From Xanthomonas sp. DAR 34887 (lineage in GTDB: Bacteria > Pseudomonadota > Gammaproteobacteria > Xanthomonadales > Xanthomonadaceae): a DNA stretch of 64,000 bases. Location: contig NZ_CP162490.1 of NCBI RefSeq assembly GCF_041245805.1, positions 3,635,001 to 3,699,000 of the forward strand, written 5' to 3'. Both the position numbers and the translations under genes were made by a program. The notes under the pieces were generated by a model that saw only the letters and a program-made list of their open reading frames with translations, did not search any database and had not been told where the DNA came from. This document shows, piece after piece, positions 27,275 to 35,947 of this stretch. Position 1 is the stretch's first letter; every line of letters starts with the position of its first letter.

Positions 27275-27342
27275 TGTAGGAGCGGCTTCAGCCGCGACGC
27301 GCGTTACCGATAGTGTCTGTCGCGGCTGAAGCCGCTCCTACA
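27275..27342. repeat. REP doublet, perfect 24-bp inverted repeat
   Basis: TGTAGGAGCGGCTTCAG plus CCGCGAC at 27275-27298 and its exact inverse at 27319-27342, with a 20-bp spacer containing TTACCGATAG. It is in the radA/M61 spacer, directly downstream of the M61 stop. Confidence 0.9.
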
Positions 27343-27380
27343 AAAGCGGTGCGCGCGCAGCCGCCGCCGAGGCCTGCCGC

Positions 27381-29270
27381 TCAACGCGCCTTGTACAGCT
27401 CGCTCAAGCGGTCCGGCTTGCCGGCGATGCGCTCCAGGTGCGGATACTGCAGGCCGCCGTGGTAGGCGATGCGCAGCGTGTCGTAGCGGTTGCCGCGCTT
27501 GACCAGCAGCTCGATCGGCGCGGTGCCGCCCTTGGCCGCGGTGATCGCCTCCTTGATCGTGTCGGCGCTGTACTCGCGGCCGTTGACCGCGACCACGCTG
27601 TTGCCGGCAATGATGCCGGCATCGAACGCAGGGCCGTCCCACAGCACGTCCTGCACGATGCCCTTGTCGTCCAGGCTCAGGCCCAGCGAATAGGTCAGGC
27701 CGACGCCCTTCTTGGTCGCCTCGTAGGTCTTGATCGCCTCGTTCGGCTGGTCGCTGTAGACCAGCTTCCAGCCGCTGGCCTCGATGCCGCCGACCAGCGA
27801 ATCGTGACCATCGACGCGGCTGCGCAGGAACGTCGCCCAGTCGTACCTGGCCACGCCATCGAGGGTGGCGACGATGTCATCGAAGGTATACGGATTCACG
27901 CCCCACGCGCCGTCGTGCATGCCGAAGAAGGCCTTGGCGAAATCGTCGATCGAACGCTTGTTGCCGCTGAGCTCGCGTAGCTTGGCGTCCACTTCCAGCC
28001 ACATCATCTGCCCGCCGGAATAGTAGTCCTCGCTCATCTGGTAGCTGCGGTAGGCGCGCGGCCGGCGCATCGACATGGTCGGATCGTTGGTGGTGTCCTG
28101 CAGCGCGCGCCAGGCCAGGCCGGGGCGGCCGCGCTGGTAGGTGGCGGCGACGTCGGCGAGCATGTCGCGCGCCTGGCTCTGCGTCCACAGGCCGGAACGC
28201 GCGGACAGCACTTCGCCCCAGAACTGGGTCTGGCCTTCGTACAGCCACAGCAGGCTGTCGCCCATCGGCACGTTGAAGTTCGGCGTGGCCAGGTCGGCGC
28301 CGCGGCGGTACTTGCCGTTCCAGGAATGGTTGAACTCGTGCGCGAGCAGGTCGCGCCGGTCCCAGCTCTTGTCCCACTCGGTGAAATAATTGAGCGGGCC
28401 GCTGTTCTCGCTGGAGCGGTGATGCTCCAGGCCGATGCCGCCGAGCTTTTCGGTCAGCGCCAGCAGGAATTCGTAGTGGTCGAAATGGCGCGCGCCGTAC
28501 AGCTTGTCCATCTGCTGCACCAGCGCCGCGTGCGCCTTGATCTGCTCGGGCTTGGCCTCCAACGACTTGGCCTCGTCGGCGAACACGTTCAGGTACACCG
28601 GCGCCTTGCCGCTGGCATCCAGCGCGATGCGCTTGTAGTACTTGCCGGCGAACATCGGCGAATCGACCAGGTCGTCGAAGTCGATCGGCTTGAACGTCAC
28701 CGTGTCGCCGGCGCGGCCGGCGGTCTCCAACGCGGTGGCGTAGCTCCAGCCCGGCGGCAGGGTCACGCTGGCCTGCGCCTTGATGTTGCGCGCGTAAAAG
28801 CCGGCCGGGTACAGCGCGGTGGTGTTCCACTGCAGGTTGAGCATTTCCGGGGTCATCATCACCCGGCCCTGGCCGTCGCCCTGCGAGGACAGGAACTGGT
28901 ATTCGGCGACGATCTCGCTGGCGCCCTGCGGCACGTCGACCTTGAACGCGTACACGTCGAACTGGTCGCGCTTCCACGGCAGCACCTGGCCGTTGGCCTT
29001 GATCACCAGTCCCGCCAGCTTGTCGATCGGCCCGGTCGGCGAATGGTTGCCGGGGATCCACTGCGGATACAACAGGGTCATCGGACCCGGCGTGGCCGGG
29101 ATGGTGGTGCGCACGCGGAAGATGCGGTGCGCCAGGTCGGTGGCATCGACATCGATCTTCAGGGTGCCGGCGAACGGCACGTCCTGCGGCGGCGCGGTCT
29201 GCGCCGAGGCCTGGAAGGCGGCGGTGGCGGCCAGCAGCAACGGCGCCATCCAGGCGGTGGACTTGGTCAT
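27381..29270 (-). CDS. M61-family metallopeptidase with PDZ domain (glycyl aminopeptidase-like)
   Basis: A 629-residue exported protein; the signal peptide (1-23, ending ASAQ) and GGAGA site fix the start at 29270. It has the M61 beta-sandwich N-terminal domain (MTLLYPQWIPGNHSPTGPI), a gluzincin catalytic site HEFNH (about 311-315) with the third zinc ligand in LYEGQTQFW, and a C-terminal PDZ domain (about 530-600: GIVQDVLWDGPAFDAGIIAG). M61 enzymes cleave N-terminal glycine or related residues in the periplasm. It is a single gene followed by a terminator, distinct from the two gluzincin genes at 48-52 kb. Confidence 0.93.
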   Translation of the reverse strand: MTKSTAWMAPLLLAATAAFQASAQTAPPQDVPFAGTLKIDVDATDLAHRIFRVRTTIPATPGPMTLLYPQWIPGNHSPTGPIDKLAGLVIKANGQVLPWKRDQFDVYAFKVDVPQGASEIVAEYQFLSSQGDGQGRVMMTPEMLNLQWNTTALYPAGFYARNIKAQASVTLPPGWSYATALETAGRAGDTVTFKPIDFDDLVDSPMFAGKYYKRIALDASGKAPVYLNVFADEAKSLEAKPEQIKAHAALVQQMDKLYGARHFDHYEFLLALTEKLGGIGLEHHRSSENSGPLNYFTEWDKSWDRRDLLAHEFNHSWNGKYRRGADLATPNFNVPMGDSLLWLYEGQTQFWGEVLSARSGLWTQSQARDMLADVAATYQRGRPGLAWRALQDTTNDPTMSMRRPRAYRSYQMSEDYYSGGQMMWLEVDAKLRELSGNKRSIDDFAKAFFGMHDGAWGVNPYTFDDIVATLDGVARYDWATFLRSRVDGHDSLVGGIEASGWKLVYSDQPNEAIKTYEATKKGVGLTYSLGLSLDDKGIVQDVLWDGPAFDAGIIAGNSVVAVNGREYSADTIKEAITAAKGGTAPIELLVKRGNRYDTLRIAYHGGLQYPHLERIAGKPDRLSELYKAR

Positions 29271-29479
29271 GGGATCTCCAGTGGGCACAACGGACGGACA
29301 ACCCCTGATCCTATGCCGGCCATCGCCTGGCGTTCCATGCCATTGGTCATGCTCGGTGCCGATCGCTTGCCGCCGCGCCGGCTCACGCGCCGCGGCGCGA
29401 TGCCTCGCGGCGCATGGCGGTAAGCGCAGATCGTCCGCCCCCATGCGCGCGCGGCGCAAGCGAACACGCCGACGCCATC

Positions 29480-30277
29480 TCACCGCAAAGGCGGAGCGCG
29501 CGCTTCAATACGCACAGGAAAGCGCCCCGAGAAGCTCTCGAACAGGTGGCGATCGACGGCCAGGCGCTGTCGGAACTCCGCGGTGGCGGTCATCCCGAAG
29601 CCGATTTCATCGGCCTGCCCCGCCTCGAGTCCGGTAAAGATGGCGTCGCAGAACGCGTCCAGGTCCGCGCCATGGGTCACGCCGGCGGCCATCAGACCGG
29701 TCCGGACGGCGGGCGGGATGATCTCCACGACCCTGACCGGCGTCCCGGAAAGCGCGAACCTGAGGTTGGTCGTGTAGCTGTGGAGCGCGGCCTTGCACGC
29801 GCTGTAGACCGGCGCGAATGACTGCGGAACGAAGCCGCCGCCGGACGACACATTGGCGATGAGTCCTGGCCGGCCATGTGCGAGCAGCATCGGAATCAGC
29901 AGGTGGTTCAGATGCACCGGGGCGGCGAACAGAATGTCGATTTCGCGCTGACGCTCGGGCCAGGGCGCCTGCTCGTCGGCGAGCGCGATCCGGCGCTGGA
30001 TGCCGGCGTTGTTGACGATCACGCGCAGCCCGGGAAGCTGCGCCTGCAGATGCTGCGCAAGTGCCTCCCGTTCTTCGGGAATGCCGATGTCGTTGACCAG
30101 GGTCTTCAGCCCCGGCGCGGCCGCCGCGGCACGTTCGAGCTTGCCTGCATCGCGGCCGGTGACCAGGACCTGTGCGCCCGCGGCCAGGAAGCGCCTGGCC
30201 AGGCCGAGCCCGATGCCGTCGCTTCCGCCGGTAATCAGTACATCTGCAGCGTCGAACGTCGTTCCGGGCATCGCCAT
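29480..30277 (-). CDS. Short-chain dehydrogenase, DltE-like
   Basis: A 265-residue SDR with VLITGGSDGIGLGLARRF at the N-terminus, the NNAG motif (VIVNNAGIQRR), the catalytic Ser in NVSSGGG and YSACKAALHSY (Tyr-Lys). The GGSDGIG form and the NNAGIQ phrase are typical of DltE-type oxidoreductases of unknown substrate. It is divergent from the MarR gene, and two MarR-type palindromes lie between, so it is probably the gene that the MarR protein represses. A second ATG at 30271 could also be the start. Confidence 0.9.
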   Translation of the reverse strand: MAMPGTTFDAADVLITGGSDGIGLGLARRFLAAGAQVLVTGRDAGKLERAAAAAPGLKTLVNDIGIPEEREALAQHLQAQLPGLRVIVNNAGIQRRIALADEQAPWPERQREIDILFAAPVHLNHLLIPMLLAHGRPGLIANVSSGGGFVPQSFAPVYSACKAALHSYTTNLRFALSGTPVRVVEIIPPAVRTGLMAAGVTHGADLDAFCDAIFTGLEAGQADEIGFGMTATAEFRQRLAVDRHLFESFSGRFPVRIEARAPPLR

Positions 30278-30325
30278 CGCCTCCAGGAGATCAGGGCCTG
30301 CGCCGCGACTCGAACGGCCACGGCC

Positions 30326-30375
30326 TTGGTTGTCACATCAACCAAACGTACGCCGCTCAGGTTGCCACGTCAACC
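30326..30375. promoter_or_regulatory. Pair of palindromic MarR operators
   Basis: TTGGTTGTCACATCAACCAA (30326-30345, 7-bp arms) and GGTTGCCACGTCAACC (30360-30375, 5-bp arms) are two copies of GGTTGnCACrTCAACC with centres 32 bp apart, about three helical turns. They lie in the 119-bp spacer between the divergent SDR and MarR genes, as expected for an autoregulated MarR repressor controlling both. Confidence 0.75.
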
Positions 30376-30396
30376 AAATCCACCTATGGTCGCCGG

Positions 30397-30840
30397 ATGA
30401 AACACGCGCAGCTTTCCAAACGCGAACTGGCGCTCTGGCATGCGTTCAAGCAGATGGGCCAGGCAGTGATGGCGGCGGTCGAAAAGGATCTGGCCGACCA
30501 CGCCGAGCTGACCGGCAGCGACTTCGGCGTGCTGTCGCGGCTGGTGGACCTGGGCAAGGGCGAGCTGCGCCAGCAGGCGCTCGCCGATTCCATGGGATGG
30601 CACAAGAGCCGGCTATCGCATCAGCTCACGCGCATGCAGGAGCGCGGCCTCGTAGGCCGCCGTGAAACGGAGCCGCGGGTGGTGACCGTCACCATCACCG
30701 CGCTCGGGCGCGACAGGCTGGGCGCGGCACGGCCGGTGCATGCGGCATCGGTCAGGAAACGGTTGCTCGATCGCCTCACCGCCGAGCAGGCGGATCTGCT
30801 CCTGGCGCTGTCGGTAACGCTCGCGGGCGAGCGGAGCTGA
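30397..30840 (+). CDS. MarR-family transcriptional regulator
   Basis: A 147-residue winged-helix regulator. The recognition region is RQQALADSMGWHKSRLSHQL, then the wing ERGLVGRRETEPRVVTVTIT, with dimerisation helices at both ends. MarR dimers usually repress an adjacent divergent gene and themselves until a small phenolic or oxidising ligand binds. Two matching palindromes lie directly upstream and the SDR gene is divergent. Confidence 0.94.
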   Translation: MKHAQLSKRELALWHAFKQMGQAVMAAVEKDLADHAELTGSDFGVLSRLVDLGKGELRQQALADSMGWHKSRLSHQLTRMQERGLVGRRETEPRVVTVTITALGRDRLGAARPVHAASVRKRLLDRLTAEQADLLLALSVTLAGERS

Positions 30841-31039
30841 CGCGCAACCGCGCATCGAGCGCGATCGCACTTTATGAGCACCCGACCGGCTGCGCCAGTT
30901 CGGCGCCGCCCCACTGCGCCGGCACGCGAGCAACGTCTCGATCCCTCCTGCGTGCCGCTCGCCGCCCAGCCACCTGCGTTGAAGCGGTCACCGCGAGCGC
31001 CTATGCTCGGGCCACCCACACCGCAGGGAATCCATCGCC

Positions 31040-31498
31040 ATGCCGAGCTGCCGCCTGTTTGCGATCGTCGTCCTCGGCATGGCGCTTGCGCCGGCCGGGC
31101 TTCATGCCCAGGCCAAGGGCCATGTCACCGGCGTCGGCGGCATCTTCGTCAAGAGCGACCACCCGAAAGCCTTGATGACGTGGTACCGCGACGTCCTGGG
31201 AATCCGCATCGAACCCTGGGGCGGCGCGGCGTTGCCCTACGACGCCCCTGGGCATCCGCCGGTGCTGGCGTTGAACGCGTTCGCCCGCGACAGCGACTAC
31301 ATGGCGCCGTCGAAACGGGAGTTCATGCTCAATTTCGCGGTGGACGACCTCGACGCTGTCCTCAAGAAGGTGGAGGCCAGCGGCGTGGCGGTGCTCAAGC
31401 GCGACGACGACGATCCCAGCGGGAGATTCGCCTGGATCGTCGATCCGGACGGCACCAAGATCGAACTGTGGCAGCCGAAGGCGGAAGCATCGCCCTAG
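31040..31498 (+). CDS. Exported VOC (glyoxalase/dioxygenase-fold) protein
   Basis: A 152-residue single VOC unit: GVGGIFVKSDHPKALMTWYR, then DVLGIRIEPWG and a C-terminal FAWIVDPDGTKIELWQP with the usual Glu metal ligand. What is odd is a signal peptide (about residues 1-24, ending LHAQ), since most VOC proteins are cytosolic. The metal-ligand His seen at the start of many VOC domains is replaced by residues around GGIF. Substrate unknown. It is a lone gene that converges on the cyo operon and shares a terminator with it. Confidence 0.82.
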   Translation: MPSCRLFAIVVLGMALAPAGLHAQAKGHVTGVGGIFVKSDHPKALMTWYRDVLGIRIEPWGGAALPYDAPGHPPVLALNAFARDSDYMAPSKREFMLNFAVDDLDAVLKKVEASGVAVLKRDDDDPSGRFAWIVDPDGTKIELWQPKAEASP

Positions 31499-31589
31499 CG
31501 CGCGGACTGCATCGGCGCGTTGTCGGCGCCGACAGCGTGCCGGCGCGCCTGCCACCACGCCCATACGTCGCCGCCGCATGCGCCCTGAA

Positions 31590-31621
31590 CGAACGAGGCC
31601 GCCCGAAGGCAGCCTCGTTCG
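31590..31621. terminator. Bidirectional hairpin between VOC gene and cyoD
   Basis: CGAACGAGGC (31590-31599) and GCCTCGTTCG (31612-31621) form a perfect 10-bp stem with a 12-base loop in the 143-bp convergent spacer. No long T run is present on either side, so its strength as an intrinsic terminator is uncertain. Confidence 0.6.
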
Positions 31622-31641
31622 ATGCAGCGGCTGTCCCGCCC

Positions 31642-31980
31642 TCAATGCATCATGTTGACGTTGAGGTTGTGCATGACCCACAGCGAGCCGACCACCACGA
31701 TGCCGATGATCAGCAGCGAGAACAGGCCCACGTGCACGTTGGAGCGCTGCTCGGCGGAGCGGTCCATGTGCAGGAAGTAGATCAGGTGCACCAGCATCTG
31801 CACCGCGGCCAGCACCGCGATGACGATGACGGTCACGCCCTTGGGGAAGGCGCCGCTCATGACCATGGCGAACGGGATCACGGTGAGGATCACCGCCATC
31901 ACGAAGCCGATCAGGTAGGACTTCAGCCCGCCGCCGTGCGAGTGCTCGGCGTGTGCGTCGGAAGAAGAGTGGTTGGCCAT
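31642..31980 (-). CDS. cyoD: Cytochrome bo3 quinol oxidase subunit IV
   Basis: A 112-residue inner-membrane protein with a His-rich N-terminus (SSSDAHAEHSHGGG) and three membrane helices, including VQMLVHLIYFLHMD, the signature of subunit IV. It is needed for assembly and copper-site formation of the quinol oxidase. The start at 31980 overlaps the cyoC stop by one base (TAATG). It is the last gene of the operon; no cyoE follows. Confidence 0.96.
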   Translation of the reverse strand: MANHSSSDAHAEHSHGGGLKSYLIGFVMAVILTVIPFAMVMSGAFPKGVTVIVIAVLAAVQMLVHLIYFLHMDRSAEQRSNVHVGLFSLLIIGIVVVGSLWVMHNLNVNMMH

Positions 31981-32606
31981 TACAGCGCTCCCAGCAGGTA
32001 GACGATGGTGAACACGCCGATCCAGATCACGTCCAGGAAGTGCCAGAACAGGCTCAGGCACGCCAGACGGGTCGCGTTGCGCGGGGTCAGGCCGTTCTTG
32101 GCGATCTGGATCACCAGCACCGCCATCCACAGCAGGCCCGAGGCCACGTGCAGGCCGTGGGTGCCGACCAGGGTGAAGAACGCGGACAGGAACGCGCTGC
32201 GGCCGGGACCGGCGCCCTCTTCGATCAGGTGGTGGAACTCGTAGATTTCCATGCCCAGGAAGCCCAGGCCCAGCGCCGCGGTGACCGCCAGCCAGCCGTA
32301 CATGCCGCCCAGGCTGCGCTTGTGCGCGGAGATCATCGCCAGGCCGAAGCTCAGGCTGCTGAACAGCAGCAGGAAAGTTTCCACCAGCACGAACTTCAGG
32401 TCGAACAGTTCCTTGGCGGTGGGTCCGTCCACCGTCGCGCCGGCCAGCACCGCGTAGGTCGCGAACAGGCCGGCGAAGATGAGGCAGTCGCTCATCAGGT
32501 AGACCCAGAACCCGAAGACGGTGTTGCCGCCCGCGTCGTGATGTTCGTGGTCGTGGTCATGGCCGCCCGCGTGGGCGGCGTGGGGATCGAGCGTCGTGGA
32601 AGCCAT
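31980..32606 (-). CDS. cyoC: Cytochrome bo3 quinol oxidase subunit III
   Basis: A 208-residue, five-helix subunit III: FGFWVYLMSDCLIFAGLFAT at the start, then GTHGLHVASGLLWM and LFWHFLDVIWIGVFT. The N-terminal tail is His-rich (HAAHAGGHDHDHEHHDAGG), longer than the family core and possibly metal-binding. It starts 3 bp after the cyoB stop. Confidence 0.97.
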   Translation of the reverse strand: MASTTLDPHAAHAGGHDHDHEHHDAGGNTVFGFWVYLMSDCLIFAGLFATYAVLAGATVDGPTAKELFDLKFVLVETFLLLFSSLSFGLAMISAHKRSLGGMYGWLAVTAALGLGFLGMEIYEFHHLIEEGAGPGRSAFLSAFFTLVGTHGLHVASGLLWMAVLVIQIAKNGLTPRNATRLACLSLFWHFLDVIWIGVFTIVYLLGAL

Positions 32607-32609
32607 GGT

Positions 32610-34610
32610 TCAGACCGCCTTTGCGGCGTTGGCCGCGTGTTGCTGTTCCAGCAGGGCGAAACGCGCGTTCTCGATGCGTTCCACTTCTTCTGCCGGCACC
32701 CAGTAATCGACATCGTCGTCGAACGTGCGCGCGATGAAGCTGCCGATCATGCCGACCAGGCCGATGATCGCCATCCACCAGATGTGCCAGATCAAGCCGA
32801 AGCCCAGCACCACGCTGAAGGCGCCGATCCAGACCCCGGCCGCGGTGTTGCGCGGCATGTGGATCGGTTCGTACTTGGCCGGACGCGTCCAGCCCTTGCC
32901 CTTGAGCTTGTCTTCCCAGAACTGGTCGCGGTCGTCGATGTGTGGCAGCACCGCGAAGTTGTAGAACGGCGGCGGCGAGGACGTGGCCCACTCCAGCGTG
33001 CGGCCATCCCACGGGTCGCCGGTCAGGTCCAGGTTGTCCTTGCGCTTCCAGACGCTGTAGCCGATCTGCACCAGGTTCAGGAAGATGCCGATACCGATGA
33101 TCGCCGCGCCAGCCGCGGCCACCATCAGCCACGGCGCCCACTCCGGATGGTTGTAGCTGTTCATGCGCCGGGTCATGCCCATGAAGCCGAGCACGTACAG
33201 CGGCATGAAGGCGATGAAGAAGCCGATGATCCAGCACCAGAACGAGGCCTTGCCCAGCGTCTCGTTGAGCTTGAAGCCGAACGCCTTCGGGAACCAGTAG
33301 GTCAGGCCGGCCAGGTAGCCGAACACCACGCCGCCGATGATCACGTTATGGAAGTGCGCGATCAGGAACAGGCTGTTGTGCAGCACGAAGTCCACCGCCG
33401 GGATCGCCAGCATCACCCCGGTCATGCCGCCGATGGTGAAGGTGATGATGAAGCCGATCGTCCACAGCACCGGCGCGGTCATGCGCACCCGGCCGCGGAA
33501 CATGGTGAACAGCCAGTTGAAGATCTTCACCCCGGTGGGGATGGAGATGATCATCGTGGTGATGCCGAAGAAGGCGTTGACGTTGGCGCCCGAGCCCATC
33601 GTGAAGAAGTGGTGCAGCCACACGATGAACGACAGCACGCCGATGCACGAGGTCGCATAGACCATCGAGGTGTAGCCGAACAGGCGCTTGCGGCTGAAGG
33701 TGGCGATCAGTTCGGAGAAGATGCCGAACGCCGGCAGGATCAGGATATAGACTTCCGGGTGGCCCCAGATCCAGATCAGGTTGACGTACATCATGGCGTT
33801 GCCGCCGCCGTCGTTGGTGAAGAAGTGCGTGCCCAGATAACGGTCGGCACCCAGCAGCGCCAGCGCCACGGTCAGGATCGGGAACGCGGCGATGATCAGG
33901 ATGTTGGTGATCAGCGCGGTCCAGGTGAAGATCGGCATGCGCATCAGGGTCATGCCCGGCGTGCGCATGCGCATGATCGTCACGAAGAAGTTGATGCCGG
34001 TCAGCAATGTGCCCAGACCCGATATCTGCAAGGCCCAGATGTAGTAGTCCACGCCGACCCCGGGACTGTATTCCAGCCCCGACAGCGGCGGATACGCCAG
34101 CCAGCCGGTCTGGGCGAATTCGCCCACGCCCAGCGAGATGTTGACCAGCGCCGCGCCGGCCACGAACAGCCAGAAGCTCAGCGAGTTCAGGAACGGGAAC
34201 GCCACGTCGCGCGCGCCGATCTGCAGCGGCACGATCAGGTTCAACAGGCCGGTCATGAACGGCATGGCCATGAAGAAGATCATGATCACGCCGTGCGCGG
34301 TGAAGATCTGGTCGTAGTGGTGCGGCGGGAAGATGCCCTCGTTGCCGCCGTGCGCGATCGCCTGCTGGGTGCGCATCATCGCCGCGTCGGCGAAGCCACG
34401 CAGCAGCATGACCAGCGCCACCAGGATGTACATCACGCCGATGCGCTTGTGGTCGACCGAGGTGAACCACTCCTTCCAGAGATAGCCCCACAGCTTGTAC
34501 TTGGTGACCGCGGCGACCACCAGCAGGCCGAGCAGGCCGGCACCGCCGAGGGCGCCCATGATGATCGGCTCGTGGTACGGAACCGCCTCGAGCGTGAGTT
34601 TGCCTAGCAT
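32610..34610 (-). CDS. cyoB: Cytochrome bo3 quinol oxidase subunit I
   Basis: A 666-residue haem-copper oxidase subunit I, the same size as E. coli CyoB, with about 15 membrane helices. Visible motifs include FTAHGVIMIFFMAMPFMTG (low-spin haem His), IWGHPEVYILILPAFG (copper-B His cross-linked to Tyr), VWLHHFFTMG (two copper-B His) and FLIAHFHNVIIGG (haem ligands). It reduces oxygen to water with ubiquinol and pumps protons. The ATG overlaps the cyoA stop by one base (TGATG). Confidence 0.97.
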   Translation of the reverse strand: MLGKLTLEAVPYHEPIIMGALGGAGLLGLLVVAAVTKYKLWGYLWKEWFTSVDHKRIGVMYILVALVMLLRGFADAAMMRTQQAIAHGGNEGIFPPHHYDQIFTAHGVIMIFFMAMPFMTGLLNLIVPLQIGARDVAFPFLNSLSFWLFVAGAALVNISLGVGEFAQTGWLAYPPLSGLEYSPGVGVDYYIWALQISGLGTLLTGINFFVTIMRMRTPGMTLMRMPIFTWTALITNILIIAAFPILTVALALLGADRYLGTHFFTNDGGGNAMMYVNLIWIWGHPEVYILILPAFGIFSELIATFSRKRLFGYTSMVYATSCIGVLSFIVWLHHFFTMGSGANVNAFFGITTMIISIPTGVKIFNWLFTMFRGRVRMTAPVLWTIGFIITFTIGGMTGVMLAIPAVDFVLHNSLFLIAHFHNVIIGGVVFGYLAGLTYWFPKAFGFKLNETLGKASFWCWIIGFFIAFMPLYVLGFMGMTRRMNSYNHPEWAPWLMVAAAGAAIIGIGIFLNLVQIGYSVWKRKDNLDLTGDPWDGRTLEWATSSPPPFYNFAVLPHIDDRDQFWEDKLKGKGWTRPAKYEPIHMPRNTAAGVWIGAFSVVLGFGLIWHIWWMAIIGLVGMIGSFIARTFDDDVDYWVPAEEVERIENARFALLEQQHAANAAKAV

Positions 34611-35551
34611 CACTTGTCTCCAGAAGTGCACATGGCGACCGGCTCGGTAGCCGATGCCGGATGGGCGTCGTGGCCTTCCATCTTGTGGCCCTTGCCCATC
34701 ATGTATTTGTCGAGCAACGACTTGAACATGCCGTCCTGCACCGACGAGTAGTAGGTCACCGGGTACTGCGCCTTGTCGTTGCGGTTGGCCGCCAGGATCT
34801 GGAACTCGGCCTGGTCCAGCGCCTTCGGCGCGGCCTTGACCTTGGCCACCCAGGCGTCGAAGCCGGCCTGGTCGGTGGCGTGCGCGGCGAAGCCCATCTT
34901 CGAGAAGCCGTGGCCGCTGTAGTTCGCCGACAGGCCGAAGTACTCGCCCGGCTCGTTGGCGATCAGGTGCAGCTTGGTCTCCATGCCGGCCATCGCGTAG
35001 ATCTGCGTGCCCAGGTGCGGGATGAAGAACGAGTTCATCACCGTATCGGAGGTGATCTTGAAGTTCAGCGGCGTATCCACCGGGAACGCGATCTCGTTGA
35101 CCGTGGCGATGCCCTGCTCCGGATAGATGAACATCCACTTCCAGTCCAGCGCCACCGCTTCGATGGTGATCGGCTTGACGTCGGAATCCAGCGGCTTGTA
35201 CGGATCCAGCTCATGCGAGGAGCGCCAGGTCAGCACCGCCAGCACCAGGATGATCATGCACGGGATCGACCACACCACCACCTCGATCGCGGTGGAATGC
35301 GACCAGTTCGGCTCGTAGCGGGCCTTGGTGTTGGAAGCGCGGTAGCGCCAGGCGAAGGCCAGGGTCATCACGATGACCGGGACCACCACCAGCAGCATCA
35401 GCACCACCGAGGTGATCAGCAACGTCTTTTCGTCGTGGCCGATCTGCCCCTTGGGGTTGAGGATGGCCGCGTCGCACCCCGCCAGCAGCAGCGCAGGCAG
35501 GAGCAACAGACCGGAGCGCAGCGAGCGCCGGAGTTGTTTCAACGGAATCAT
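34610..35551 (-). CDS. cyoA: Cytochrome bo3 quinol oxidase subunit II (lipoprotein)
   Basis: A 313-residue subunit II. The signal sequence ends in LLLAGC (lipobox, C26), followed by two membrane helices and a periplasmic cupredoxin domain (VALDWKWMFIYPEQGIATVN; SFFIPHLGTQIYAMAGM; FAAHATD). As expected for a quinol oxidase, the copper-A Cys/His ligands of cytochrome c oxidases are absent. It is the first gene of the cyoABCD operon. The start at 35551 is set by the signal sequence; an upstream in-frame extension is not conserved-looking. Confidence 0.96.
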   Translation of the reverse strand: MIPLKQLRRSLRSGLLLLPALLLAGCDAAILNPKGQIGHDEKTLLITSVVLMLLVVVPVIVMTLAFAWRYRASNTKARYEPNWSHSTAIEVVVWSIPCMIILVLAVLTWRSSHELDPYKPLDSDVKPITIEAVALDWKWMFIYPEQGIATVNEIAFPVDTPLNFKITSDTVMNSFFIPHLGTQIYAMAGMETKLHLIANEPGEYFGLSANYSGHGFSKMGFAAHATDQAGFDAWVAKVKAAPKALDQAEFQILAANRNDKAQYPVTYYSSVQDGMFKSLLDKYMMGKGHKMEGHDAHPASATEPVAMCTSGDK

Positions 35552-35947
35552 CGAACGATCCAATTGCGTAGGGGATGCGGACCGCACAACGGCGAACGGG
35601 AGCGGCCCGTGACGGGCGTTTCCGCGTTTCCTGCGGCATCCTGGCCGGCATGCGCGATCGACCACGCATTTTATGCTGCCGTGCGGCATCTCCGAAAGCC
35701 ATTGACAAGGCCGAGCGTGCGCACAGGCGCGTTTTTGCGTGCGACACATTGCCGCACCTGCGTGCGACGGATCGCCGCAGGCGGCCCGAGACGCGCGGCG
35801 GCCGCCGTCCATCTCGTCACAATCTGAGATGAAATCGGGCGCGGGGGGCGCCGCTTCGGCACGGCTTTTCCCCGTTCTACGCGAACCGCGCGTGGCGACC
35901 AGCCGTTGCGTGACCGCTTCAGCGGCCCGGCCGGCCCCGCTCCGGCG
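35552..35947. other. 396-bp spacer upstream of cyoA
   Basis: No gene is supported. It must contain the cyo promoter on the minus strand; a weak -10-like TAAAAT reads on that strand near 35668-35673, with no clear -35. A short palindrome GCCGTGCGGC lies beside it. The rest is the 3' flank of the PAS-HTH gene. Confidence 0.4.

Noticed and set aside
31953..34607. An 884-codon plus-strand frame opposite cyoB and cyoC
   Set aside because: Shadow of the cyo operon; composition is His/Gln/Asp-rich without any recognisable fold.
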